Source of the DNA: Nonomuraea wenchangensis
GTDB lineage: Bacteria > Actinomycetota > Actinomycetes > Streptosporangiales > Streptosporangiaceae
DNA: 64,000 nucleotides
Direction: 5' to 3'
NCBI RefSeq assembly: GCF_900111685.1
Contig: NZ_FOHX01000004.1
Location: forward strand, 639,304 to 703,303
Under the pieces are notes generated by a model that had not been told where the DNA came from, searched no databases, and was given only the letters and a program-made list of their open reading frames with translations. The position numbers were made by a program, and so were the translations under genes. Below, piece by piece: positions 25,454-33,306 of the stretch. The stretch's first letter is position 1; the number at the start of each line of letters is the position of its first letter.

Positions 25454-26518
25454 GTGACGACATCCGGCGATCCGAACGAGCCCGGCCAGGGGCGGGACGT
25501 GCCGCGGCGCGAGGAGGGACCCGACGCTCCCGAGCCGTCGCGTGAGCGGCCCGGGCCGTACGAGGGGGAGGAGCCCATCGCCCCCGCGCCGCCCGTCGTG
25601 CCCCCGCCCCACGAGCCGCCCCACGAGCCCCCGCCCCGGCCCGGCCCCGGACCGGTGGGGGAGCCCCAGCACCCCGACCTGCCCACGTCACCCGAGACCC
25701 CGAGCCCGTCCGTGGGCGCGGAGGGACAGGGCGCGGAGGGACCGCGCCCGGAGGGACAGGGCTCGGAGGGACCGGGCGCGGAGGGACCGCGCCCAGAGGG
25801 AGCGGGGCCGGAAGGGGCGAGGCCCGGGGAGGACGCCGAGGAGACGCAGGCGTTCCCCGTCGTGCCTGGCGCGACGCCCGCCTACCCCGGCTGGGAGAGC
25901 ACCCCGCAGGAGGAGCCCCCGCCCAAGCCCACACCCTCCCGGTACGAGCAGCCGCCCGAGGACACCCAAGGCCCCCACTTCGCCTCGCCCGGAGGCACGC
26001 CCTCAGGCCCGCAGCACCCTTACGGCGGCTACGGGCCCCCGGGCGGGGGCGGCGGCGAGGTCCCGCCGGCCGTGCCGCCGCCACCGGAGTCCGTCCCCGG
26101 CACCAGCCCGTCCAGCCCGTACGGCGGCCCGCCCGGCTACAACCCGCCCTCCTACGGCTATCCAGGCGCCCCTTACCAGTACGGCGGCCCGCCTCCACCG
26201 CCGGACCGGACCGGCAACGGCCTGGCCACGGCCTCGCTCGTGCTCGGCGTGGCCAGCCCTTTCCTGGTGTTCGTCTGCTTCACCGGCGTGATCACCGCGA
26301 TCCTGTCGATCGTGTTCGGCTGCGTGGCCCTCGCGCGGAAGGCGGGCAAGGGCCGGGCCGTCGCCGGGATCGTGATCAGCGTGCTGTCCCTGATCCTGTT
26401 CGCGATCGTGGCGGTCTGGTTCTGGAACGTCGTGCAGGACTGCGCTCATCTGACCGGCCCGGCGGCCGACCGCTGCTTCGAGGAGCGTTTCCCCTGGATG
26501 AACGGCAGCCGGGGCTGA
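25454..26518 (+). CDS. Proline/glycine-rich membrane protein with DUF4190 domain
   Basis: 354 residues, GTG start with SD GGGAGG. Residues 1-250 are a long disordered region rich in Pro, Gly and Glu. It includes an approximate tandem repeat of five- and ten-residue units (EGPRP, EGQGSEGPGA, EGPRPEGAGP) at about 88-120 and PYGGYGP/PYGGPPGY-type units near 195-250. A C-terminal DUF4190 module follows, with two membrane segments (GLATASLVLGVASPFLVFVC..FGCVALARKAGKGRAVAGIVISVLSLILFAIV). The long tail would lie in the cytoplasm. Such proteins are common in actinomycetes; the function is unknown. Confidence 0.8.
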   Translation: MTTSGDPNEPGQGRDVPRREEGPDAPEPSRERPGPYEGEEPIAPAPPVVPPPHEPPHEPPPRPGPGPVGEPQHPDLPTSPETPSPSVGAEGQGAEGPRPEGQGSEGPGAEGPRPEGAGPEGARPGEDAEETQAFPVVPGATPAYPGWESTPQEEPPPKPTPSRYEQPPEDTQGPHFASPGGTPSGPQHPYGGYGPPGGGGGEVPPAVPPPPESVPGTSPSSPYGGPPGYNPPSYGYPGAPYQYGGPPPPPDRTGNGLATASLVLGVASPFLVFVCFTGVITAILSIVFGCVALARKAGKGRAVAGIVISVLSLILFAIVAVWFWNVVQDCAHLTGPAADRCFEERFPWMNGSRG

Positions 26519-26525
26519 CCGCAGG

Positions 26526-26993
26526 CTAGTTCTCCAGGGGCAGGTGCGCCGACAGGTCGGCGCGGGAGCCGCTGGCCGAGACCGCGCCCTTGGCCACGGC
26601 CTCCTCCCATGTCAGCCGCCCGACGGCGAGCTCGATCCAGGTGCGCCCGTCGGTCTCGACCACGTTGGGCGGCGTGCCCCGGGTGTGGCGGGGGCCGGGG
26701 ATCGCCTGGACGGCCGCGTACGGCGGCACGCGTACCTCGACGGTCCGCCCGGGGGCGGCGGTGGCCAGGCGGTCGAGGAGGTGGCGCACGGCCTGCCTGG
26801 CGGCGTCGCGCTCGGGGGTGAGCCCGCGGTCGTAGGCGGCCAGCACGGCCGCGACGAGCGCGCCGGGCAGGGCGGCGGCGGGCCCGTCGTACGGCGGCTC
26901 GTCCAGGGCGACGAGCTGCGCGTCGAGGGCGGCTCTCAGTTTCTCCGGGTCCAGCTTGCGAGGTGGCACTTCGTCATTGTCTCCCGAGGTCAC
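26526..26993 (-). CDS. Sterol-carrier-family (SCP_3-like) protein
   Basis: 155 residues. The core [31 protein letters not shown], followed by [36 protein letters not shown], is the pattern of the actinobacterial sterol-carrier-like family, often found near purine genes. The N-terminal half is helical ([29 protein letters not shown]). The start is a GTG at 26993 inside a 16-base tandem repeat whose every unit carries GGAG and GTG; a GTG at 26969 is an alternative. The family is thought to bind a hydrophobic ligand, but its role is not established. Confidence 0.82.
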   Translation of the reverse strand: MTSGDNDEVPPRKLDPEKLRAALDAQLVALDEPPYDGPAAALPGALVAAVLAAYDRGLTPERDAARQAVRHLLDRLATAAPGRTVEVRVPPYAAVQAIPGPRHTRGTPPNVVETDGRTWIELAVGRLTWEEAVAKGAVSASGSRADLSAHLPLEN

Positions 26994-27070
26994 TGTCTCC
27001 CGAGGTCACTGTCTCCTGAGGTCACTGTCTCCCGAGGTCACTGTCTCCCCGAGGTCACTGTCTCCCGAGA
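26976..27070. repeat. 16-base tandem repeat, about six units, each with SD and GTG on the minus strand
   Basis: Units start at 26976, 26992, 27008, 27024, 27040 (17 bases) and 27057 (partial), with consensus ACTGTCTCCCGAGGTC. On the minus strand each unit reads GGGAGACAGTGACC, an SD-like GGAG followed by GTG. The unit nearest the SCP-like gene supplies its start. Confidence 0.85.
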
Positions 27071-27072
27071 GC

Positions 27073-27116
27073 GTTCATCAGGACGGAGGTCGTCGTTCAC
27101 CTGAGGTTTCGTCGCC
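27073..27116 (+). promoter_or_regulatory. PHO-box-like 11-base direct repeats before phoX
   Basis: GTTCATCAGGA at 27073 and GTTCACCTGAG at 27095 are two 11-base steps apart, and GTTTCGTCGCC follows at 27106. PhoP boxes of streptomycetes are 11-base direct repeats with GTTCACC cores. A possible -10 (TAGTTA, 27136-27141) lies 19 bases after the last unit. Confidence 0.5.
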
Positions 27117-27163
27117 GACCGTAGCCTCCGGACCGTAGTTACGCGCACACTCTTGGAGGATTT

Positions 27164-29230
27164 GTGGCGAACCAGATCGGGGGCGGGCGGCGACCGCTGC
27201 TGCCGCTTCTCTCCACCCCGCACAAAGGCGGCCGTTCCGCGTTGACCTGCCGGTTCCGATGTGGGGACGCGTGCGCGCACGACGTGGCCAACACCTCGGA
27301 CAACGTCTACTTCGGCGACGTGGTGCGAGAGGCGATCTCGCGCCGCGGGGTGCTGCGGGCGGGCGCGCTCGGCGCTCTGGTGGCCGGCGTGGGCGTGGCG
27401 GGAGCGGCTCCGGCCTTCGCCGACCGGCCGGTGCACGCCCCAGGACCGAACGGCGGCGGCAACGGCGGTCTTGCCTTCGCCCCCGTCGCCCCGAACACCG
27501 AGGACGCGCTGACGATCCCCGCCGGCTACCGCTCCTCCGTGGTCGTCCGCTGGGGCGACCCGGTGCTGCCCGACGCGCCGGCCTTCGACTTCGACAACCA
27601 GACCGCCGAGGCGCAGGCCAAGCAGTTCGGCTACAACTGCGACTACGTGACGGTGCTGCCGCTCGGCCACGACCGCGCGCTGATGTGGGTGAACCACGAG
27701 TACACCGACGAGAGCCTGATGTTCCGCGGCTACACGGGCGGCGCCGCCGCGACCGAGGAGCAGATCAGGATCGCCCTCGCCGCGCACGGCGGCTCGGTCG
27801 TGGAGCTCGAGCGCGCGGGCGGCACCGGCGAGTGGAAGCTGGTCACCAAGGGCCGTCGCCGCTACAACCGGCGCATCACCGCTCAGACGCCCATGAAGTT
27901 CTCCGGCCCGGCCGCGGGCAGCGACCTGCTCAAGACGGCCGCCGACCCCAAGGGCGTCCAGCCGGTCGGCATGCTGAACAACTGCTCGGGCGGCACCACC
28001 CCGTGGGGGACCGTGCTGACCGCCGAGGAGAACATCGACCAGTACTTCGTCAACGGCGACAAGGTCCCCGAGGCGCAGAAGCCGTACATCACCCGCTACA
28101 CGATCACCACCGGCACCCCGTCGAGCAACCGGCGCTTCGACCGCGTCGAGGAGCGCTTCGACCTGGCCAAGCACCCGAACGAGGCCAACCGGTTCGGGTG
28201 GATCGTGGAGATCGACCCGTTCGACCCGGACTCCACCCCGATCAAGCGCACGGCGCTCGGCCGCTTCAAGCACGAGGCCGCCACGACGACGCTGTCCCGC
28301 GACCGGCGCCTGGTGGTCTACATGGGTGACGACTCGCGCTTCGAGTACATCTACAAGTTCGTCTCGAAGAACCGCTACAACCCGGGCAATGACCGGCACA
28401 ACCGGACGCTCCTGGACGAGGGCACCCTGTACGTCGCCAGGTTCACCGGCAACAGCCCGGCCGCCGAGCTCGACGGCTCCGGCAAGCTGCCCGCCGACGG
28501 CGCGTTCGACGGCTCCGGCGAGTGGATCCCGCTGGTGTCGGGCGACCGGTCGTACGTGGAGGGCATGACCGCCCAGGAGGTGCTGGTCTACACCCGCGTG
28601 GCTGCCGACAAGGTGGGCGCGACGAAGATGGACCGCCCCGAGGACATGGAGCGCAACCCGGTCACCGGCGGCGTCTACGTGGCGCTCACCAACAACAGCA
28701 ACCGCACCGCTGCCCAGGTGGACGAGGCCAACCCGCGCGCGTCCAACAAGCACGGCCACGTGCTGGAGCTGGTGGAGAAGCGGGACGACGCCGCCGCGAC
28801 GACGTTCGCCTGGTCGGTGCCGCTGGTCTGCGGCGACCCCGCCGACCCGGCGACGTACTTCGCGGGCTACGACAAGAGCAAGGTCTCGCCGATCTCGTGC
28901 CCGGACAACGTCACCTTCGACCGCGAAGGCAACCTGTGGATCTCCACGGACGGCAACGCGCTCGGCTCCAACGACGGCCTGTTCGTCATGCCGGTGCGCG
29001 GCAAGGAGCGGGGCCACCTGCGGCAGTTCCTGACCGTGCCGGTCGGCGCGGAGACCTGCGGTCCGCTGGTGACCGAGGACCAGCGCAGCGTCTTCGTGGC
29101 CGTGCAGCACCCGGGCGAGCTCGACGGCGCCACGCCTGACAAGCCGGCCAGCCGCTGGCCCGACGGCGACCAGCCGCGCCCGGCCGTGGCGGTCGTCTGG
29201 CACGGGAAGAACAAGAAGATCGGCGCTTGA
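27164..29230 (+). CDS. phoX: Alkaline phosphatase PhoX family (DUF839), Tat-exported
   Basis: 688 residues, GTG start with SD GGAGGA. The N-terminus holds a twin-arginine signal (SRRGVLRAGALGALVAGVGVAG) placed unusually late, around residue 59, after RFRCGDACAHDVANTSDNVYF, which is itself typical of actinobacterial PhoX. The mature enzyme is a calcium/iron-dependent phosphatase. Signatures are MWVNHEYTDESLMF, NNCSGGTTPWGTVLTAEEN, KHEAATTTLSRDRRLVVYMGDD and KMDRPEDMERNP. It releases phosphate from phosphoesters outside the cell. The PHO-box-like repeats upstream point to induction by phosphate starvation. Confidence 0.92.
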   Translation: MANQIGGGRRPLLPLLSTPHKGGRSALTCRFRCGDACAHDVANTSDNVYFGDVVREAISRRGVLRAGALGALVAGVGVAGAAPAFADRPVHAPGPNGGGNGGLAFAPVAPNTEDALTIPAGYRSSVVVRWGDPVLPDAPAFDFDNQTAEAQAKQFGYNCDYVTVLPLGHDRALMWVNHEYTDESLMFRGYTGGAAATEEQIRIALAAHGGSVVELERAGGTGEWKLVTKGRRRYNRRITAQTPMKFSGPAAGSDLLKTAADPKGVQPVGMLNNCSGGTTPWGTVLTAEENIDQYFVNGDKVPEAQKPYITRYTITTGTPSSNRRFDRVEERFDLAKHPNEANRFGWIVEIDPFDPDSTPIKRTALGRFKHEAATTTLSRDRRLVVYMGDDSRFEYIYKFVSKNRYNPGNDRHNRTLLDEGTLYVARFTGNSPAAELDGSGKLPADGAFDGSGEWIPLVSGDRSYVEGMTAQEVLVYTRVAADKVGATKMDRPEDMERNPVTGGVYVALTNNSNRTAAQVDEANPRASNKHGHVLELVEKRDDAAATTFAWSVPLVCGDPADPATYFAGYDKSKVSPISCPDNVTFDREGNLWISTDGNALGSNDGLFVMPVRGKERGHLRQFLTVPVGAETCGPLVTEDQRSVFVAVQHPGELDGATPDKPASRWPDGDQPRPAVAVVWHGKNKKIGA

Positions 29231-29257
29231 CCTCAACATAACTTGAGGCAATAGCGT
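29227..29257 (+). promoter_or_regulatory. SoxR-box promoter with 19-base spacer before the ABC exporter
   Basis: The -35 TTGACC (29227-29232) and -10 TAGCGT (29252-29257) are 19 bases apart, the overlong spacing used by MerR-family activators. Between and over them lies CCTCAACATAACTTGAGG (29231-29248), 16 of 18 bases identical to the E. coli soxS SoxR box as I recall it. Transcription would begin near 29264, two bases before the ATG. The -35 overlaps the phoX stop codon. Confidence 0.75.
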
Positions 29258-29265
29258 CCCATGCC

Positions 29266-31146
29266 ATGAGCATGGAGATGACGGCCTGGCACCAGCTGTA
29301 CTCGATGAACGACCAGCGGGAGCGTCGCCCACTGTCGCGGGCGACGCTCCGGCGCATCGGCGGCTTCGCCCGCCCCCACCGGGCCAAGCTCGCGCTGTTC
29401 GTGCTGCTCAGCGTGGTGCTGGCGGGCCTCGCGGTGGCCTCGCCGCTGCTCGCGGGCCGGGTCGTGGACGCGATCTTCAACGCCGAGCCGTTCGGCGTGG
29501 TCGGCGTGGTGGCGGTGGCCATCGCCGGGATCGCCGTCGCCGAGGCGGGGCTCGGGCTGGTCAACCGGTGGCTGTCGGCCGGCATCGGCGAGGACCTGAT
29601 CCTCGGGCTGCGCACCGCCGTCTTCGACCACGTCCAGCGGATGCCGATCGCCTTCTTCACCAGGACCCGTACTGGCGCGCTGGTCAGCAGGCTCAACAAC
29701 GACGTGATCGGGGCGCAGCGGGCGTTCACCGACACCCTGTCCGGCGTGGTCGGCAACGTCGTGACGCTGGCGCTGACGCTCACCGCCATGATCGGCATCT
29801 CGTGGCAGATCACGCTGCTCGCGCTGCTGCTCCTGCCGGTGTTCGTGCTGCCCGCGCGGCGCATGGGCACGCGCGTCGCCCGGCTGCGCCGCGAGGCGGC
29901 CGACCACAACGCCGCCATGGGCACCCAGATGACCGAACGTTTCTCCGCGCCGGGCGCGACGCTGGTCAAGCTGTTCGGCCGGCCCGACCGCGAGTCGGCC
30001 GAGTTCGCCGCGCGGGCCCGCCGGGTGCGCGACATCGGCGTGCGCTCGGCCATGACCCAGTCGGCCTTCGTCACCGCGCTGACCCTGGTCTCGGCGCTCG
30101 CCCTGGCCCTCGTGTACGGCCTCGGCGGCTTCTACGCCCTGCGCGAGCAGCTCCAGCCCGGCGCGGTCGTCGCGATGGCCATGCTGCTCACCCGTCTGTA
30201 CGCCCCGCTGACCGCCCTCGCCTCCGCCCGCATGGACATCATGAGCGCGGTCGTCAGCTTCGAGCGCGTCTTCGAGGTCCTGGACCTCAAGCCGCTCATC
30301 CAGGAACGGCCCGGTGCCCGCGAGGTCCCGGCCGGGCCGGTCGCGGTCGAGTTCGACGACGTGCGCTTCGCCTACCCCTCGGCGGACAAGGTCTCGCTGG
30401 CCTCGCTGGAGGCGGTCGCCGTGCTCGACTCGCGCGGCGGCGAGGAGGTGCTGCACGGGATCTCGTTCCGGGCCGAACCCGGACAGGTCGTCGCCCTCGT
30501 CGGCTCCTCGGGCGCGGGCAAGTCCACGATCGCCCAGCTCCTGCCCCGCCTGTACGACGTCGACTCCGGCGCGGTCCGGCTCGCCGGCGTGGACGTGCGG
30601 GAGCTGTCCTTCGACTCCATCCGCGACACCCTGGGCCTGGTCACCCAGGACGGCCACCTCTTCCACGAGACGATCAGGGCCAACCTGCTGCTGGCCCGCC
30701 CCGAGGCCACCGAGGACGAGCTGTGGGACGCGCTCACCCGGGCCCGCCTCGCCACCCTCATCGCCTCGCTGCCCGACGGCCTCGACACGGTCGTGGGCGA
30801 GCGCGGCTACCGCCTGTCGGGCGGCGAGCGCCAGCGGCTCACGATCGCCCGCCTGCTGCTGGCCCAGCCCAGGGTGGTGGTCCTGGACGAGGCCACGGCG
30901 GCGCTCGACGCGACCTCCGAGGCCGCCGTGCAGGACGCGCTCGGCGAGGCACTCGCGGGCCGTACCGCCGTGGTCATCGCCCACCGCCTGTCCACGATCC
31001 GCGCCGCCGACCTCATCCTGGTCGTCGAGGACGGCCGGATCGTCGAACGCGGCACCCACGCCGAGCTCCTGGCCGCCGGCGGCCGCTACGAAGAGCTCTA
31101 CCGCACCCAGTTCGACGACCCCACGACCGCCGAGGCGTTCGCCTAG
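29266..31146 (+). CDS. ABC exporter, fused membrane and ATPase domains
   Basis: 626 residues. A six-helix type IV exporter domain occupies about 30-330 (MPIAFFTRTRTGALVSRLNNDV is the first coupling region). The ATPase has the A-loop FAYPS, Walker A GSSGAGKST near 410, a Q-loop in VTQDGHLF, signature LSGGERQR, Walker B VVVLDEAT and switch His in AHRLST. All catalytic residues are intact. A 20-residue insert (ADKVSLASLEAVAVLDSRGG) separates the A-loop from the rest of the nucleotide domain. It probably works as a homodimer. The SoxR-type promoter suggests export of a redox-active small molecule. Confidence 0.93.
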   Translation: MSMEMTAWHQLYSMNDQRERRPLSRATLRRIGGFARPHRAKLALFVLLSVVLAGLAVASPLLAGRVVDAIFNAEPFGVVGVVAVAIAGIAVAEAGLGLVNRWLSAGIGEDLILGLRTAVFDHVQRMPIAFFTRTRTGALVSRLNNDVIGAQRAFTDTLSGVVGNVVTLALTLTAMIGISWQITLLALLLLPVFVLPARRMGTRVARLRREAADHNAAMGTQMTERFSAPGATLVKLFGRPDRESAEFAARARRVRDIGVRSAMTQSAFVTALTLVSALALALVYGLGGFYALREQLQPGAVVAMAMLLTRLYAPLTALASARMDIMSAVVSFERVFEVLDLKPLIQERPGAREVPAGPVAVEFDDVRFAYPSADKVSLASLEAVAVLDSRGGEEVLHGISFRAEPGQVVALVGSSGAGKSTIAQLLPRLYDVDSGAVRLAGVDVRELSFDSIRDTLGLVTQDGHLFHETIRANLLLARPEATEDELWDALTRARLATLIASLPDGLDTVVGERGYRLSGGERQRLTIARLLLAQPRVVVLDEATAALDATSEAAVQDALGEALAGRTAVVIAHRLSTIRAADLILVVEDGRIVERGTHAELLAAGGRYEELYRTQFDDPTTAEAFA

Positions 31147-31151
31147 ACGTC

Positions 31152-32573
31152 TCAGACGGCGCCGTGCCCGGCGGTCGCGGGGGCGGCGGCTCGGGGCTCC
31201 TCGACCGCCGGGGTGCGGCGGACACGGAGGGCCCAGAGGGCGATCGGGATGGCGGCCAGCATCACGACCGCCGCGATGACCAGCGTGAACCGGTACGCGT
31301 CGAGGAAGGCGGCCAGCGCGGGCAGGCCGCTCGCGCTCTGCCGGGAGCTGAGGATCGCCCCCAGGACGGTGATGCCGAGCAGGCCGAAGACCTCGCGGGA
31401 GACGTTCAGCATGCCCGAGGCCACGCCCGAGCGTCCGGTGGGCATGCTGTTCAGCACCGCCGCGGTGAGCGGCACGAGCAGGCCCGCGCCGAGGCCGTAC
31501 AGGATGAGCCACGGGCCGACGTCGGCGTAGCCGGCGTCCCCGCCGACGCCGGAGAGCAGGTAGACCGCCGCCCCCATCAGGGCCAGGCCGAGCGCGACCG
31601 TCGGGCCGAGGCCGAGCAGCCGGCTCGCCCGCTGCGACAGCAGCGCGACGACGGCCGTGACCAGGGCCATCGGCACGAACGACGCGCCCGCCTCGGTGGG
31701 GGAGAAGCCGAGCACGTTCTGCAGCCACAGGGCGCTGAAGAAGTAGATACCGAACACCCCGAACGACCAGATCCCGCTGGTGAGCAGCCCGCCGCTGAAC
31801 ACCCGCGACCGGAACAGCGACAGCACGAGCATCGGCTCGGCCGCCCGGGACTCGATCACCAGGAACGCCACGGCCGCCACCGCGGCCACCCCGAACGCGG
31901 CCAGGATCCCCGGCGAGGTCCATCCGGCCGCGTCGCCCTCGATCAGCCCGTACGTCAGCGCGACCAGCGCCAGCGCCGAGGTCACCAGCCCCGGCAGGTC
32001 CAGGCTGTGCCGCCGGCCCCGGGGGGAGGGCTTGATCGCCCAGAGCGCGAGCCCGACCGTGGCCACCCCGATCGGCACGTTGACCAGGTAGATCCAGCCC
32101 CAGTGCAGGTTCTCGCTGATGAACCCGCCGGTGACCGGCCCGAGCGCCATGGACAGCGCGCCGGTCGCGCTCCACACGCCCACGGCCCGCCCGCGTTCGC
32201 CGGGGTCGGGGAAGATCTGCCCGATCAGCGCCAGCGCCGTGGGGGTGAGCAGCGCGGCCCCCACGCCCTGCGCGGCCCTGGCCGCGATCAGCATGCCGCC
32301 GCTCGTGGCCAGCCCGGCGGCCAGCGACGAGGCGGTGAAGACCGCGAGGCCGGCCAGGAACACCCGCCGCGCCCCGAACACGTCCGCCAGCCGTCCCCCG
32401 GCCAGCATGAGCCCGGCGAAGACCAGGATGTACGAGCTCACGATCCACTCCAGCCCGGAGACGGTCAGCCCGAGCTCCCGCTGGATCGTGGGCAACGCCA
32501 CATTGCCCACGTTGTTGTCCAAATAGGTCATGAAGGTGCCCAGAGTCACCGCGACCAACGCCCACCATCGCAT
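31152..32573 (-). CDS. MFS multidrug efflux transporter, DHA2 (14-helix) family
   Basis: 473 residues with about 14 hydrophobic segments. Signatures are the N-terminal LDNNVGNVALPTIQRELG (motif D1), GGRLADVFGARRVFLAG (motif A), ARAAQGVGAALLTPTALALI (motif B) and GPVTGGFI (motif C), which together mark proton-driven drug exporters. In the first motif the common aspartate-two position reads TYLDNNVGNVAL. The gene is divergent from a TetR gene with strong operators in the 73-base spacer, so it is expected to be repressed by that TetR until its drug appears. Convergent with the ABC exporter, five bases apart. Confidence 0.9.
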   Translation of the reverse strand: MRWWALVAVTLGTFMTYLDNNVGNVALPTIQRELGLTVSGLEWIVSSYILVFAGLMLAGGRLADVFGARRVFLAGLAVFTASSLAAGLATSGGMLIAARAAQGVGAALLTPTALALIGQIFPDPGERGRAVGVWSATGALSMALGPVTGGFISENLHWGWIYLVNVPIGVATVGLALWAIKPSPRGRRHSLDLPGLVTSALALVALTYGLIEGDAAGWTSPGILAAFGVAAVAAVAFLVIESRAAEPMLVLSLFRSRVFSGGLLTSGIWSFGVFGIYFFSALWLQNVLGFSPTEAGASFVPMALVTAVVALLSQRASRLLGLGPTVALGLALMGAAVYLLSGVGGDAGYADVGPWLILYGLGAGLLVPLTAAVLNSMPTGRSGVASGMLNVSREVFGLLGITVLGAILSSRQSASGLPALAAFLDAYRFTLVIAAVVMLAAIPIALWALRVRRTPAVEEPRAAAPATAGHGAV

Positions 32574-32586
32574 GGCGATGCCTTCC

Positions 32587-32634
32587 TGTACGCCGTACTT
32601 GTACGGCGTACAGTTGAACTTGTACGGCGTATAG
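32587..32634. promoter_or_regulatory. TetR operators in the MFS/TetR spacer
   Basis: TGTACGCCGTAC-TT-GTACGGCGTACA (32587-32612) is a perfect palindrome with 12-base arms. ACTTGTACGGCGTA recurs 21 bases later (32618-32631) as a third half site, two helical turns away. TATAGT at 32630-32635 is a likely -10 for the TetR gene, which the third half site would cover. Confidence 0.8.
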
Positions 32635-32646
32635 TTGTCAACCGTG

Positions 32647-33306
32647 ATGGGAAAACTGACCGCTCAGGCGATCGCGGCGCGCGCCCTGGAGATCGGCGAC
32701 GCCGAAGGACTCGACGCCGTGACGATCAGGCGTCTCGCCACCGAGCTGGGCGTGACCCCGATGGCCCTCTACTGGCACTTCAAGAACAAGGACCAGCTCC
32801 TCGCGGGCATGGCCGACCACCTCATCGCCGGCTTCGCGCCGAAGCCCGCCGACCGGCGCCCGTGGCAGGAGCAGCTCCGCGACCTCATGGTCGGGCTGAT
32901 CCGCACGCTGCGCGCGCACCCCTGCGCCAGGAGCGTCATCGAGCAGGTGGACGTCATCACCGTCCCGAACTTCCTGGCCATCTGGAACCAGGCGCTCGGC
33001 GTCGGCCGCGACGCCGGCTTCAACCGTGACGAGAGCTGCCTCATCAGCCGCTACCTGCTCAACAGCGCCATCGCCATCGCCGACGCCCCCGCGCACCACC
33101 GCGCGGGACGCGAGAACGCCTCCGCCGTCCGGGCCAAGCTCATCGGCCTGCAGTCGGTGCCGCCCGAGACCTATCCGCACATCGTGGAGATGGCCGTGCC
33201 GCTGGTCGAGGGCCCGGACCCGGAGCTCTACGACACCTTCGGCGTCGACCTCGTCCTGGCGGGCATCGAAACGCTGGCCTGCCGGCGGCTAGGGTCCTCT
33301 TCGTGA
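32647..33306 (+). CDS. TetR-family regulator of the divergent MFS pump
   Basis: 219 residues from the ATG at 32647. The HTH is at about 22-60 (LDAVTIRRLATELGVTPMALYWHFKNKDQLLAGM). The C-terminal domain resembles the TetR_C class with many tetracycline-efflux-type repressors (LRAHPCARSVIEQVDVITVPNFLAIWNQALGV). Its stop overlaps the GTG of the next gene by four bases, so regulator and MTHFR-like protein are co-translated. It should bind the palindromes at 32587-32634 and repress both directions. Confidence 0.9.
   Translation: MGKLTAQAIAARALEIGDAEGLDAVTIRRLATELGVTPMALYWHFKNKDQLLAGMADHLIAGFAPKPADRRPWQEQLRDLMVGLIRTLRAHPCARSVIEQVDVITVPNFLAIWNQALGVGRDAGFNRDESCLISRYLLNSAIAIADAPAHHRAGRENASAVRAKLIGLQSVPPETYPHIVEMAVPLVEGPDPELYDTFGVDLVLAGIETLACRRLGSSS

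Noticed and set aside
26976..27070. CRISPR-like array
   Set aside because: Units are 16 bases and directly adjacent, with no spacers and no cas genes, so this is a simple tandem repeat.
29233..32568. Minus-strand open frame of about 1,100 codons
   Set aside because: Antisense to the ABC exporter and out of frame with the MFS gene. No family motif; a shadow of high GC3.
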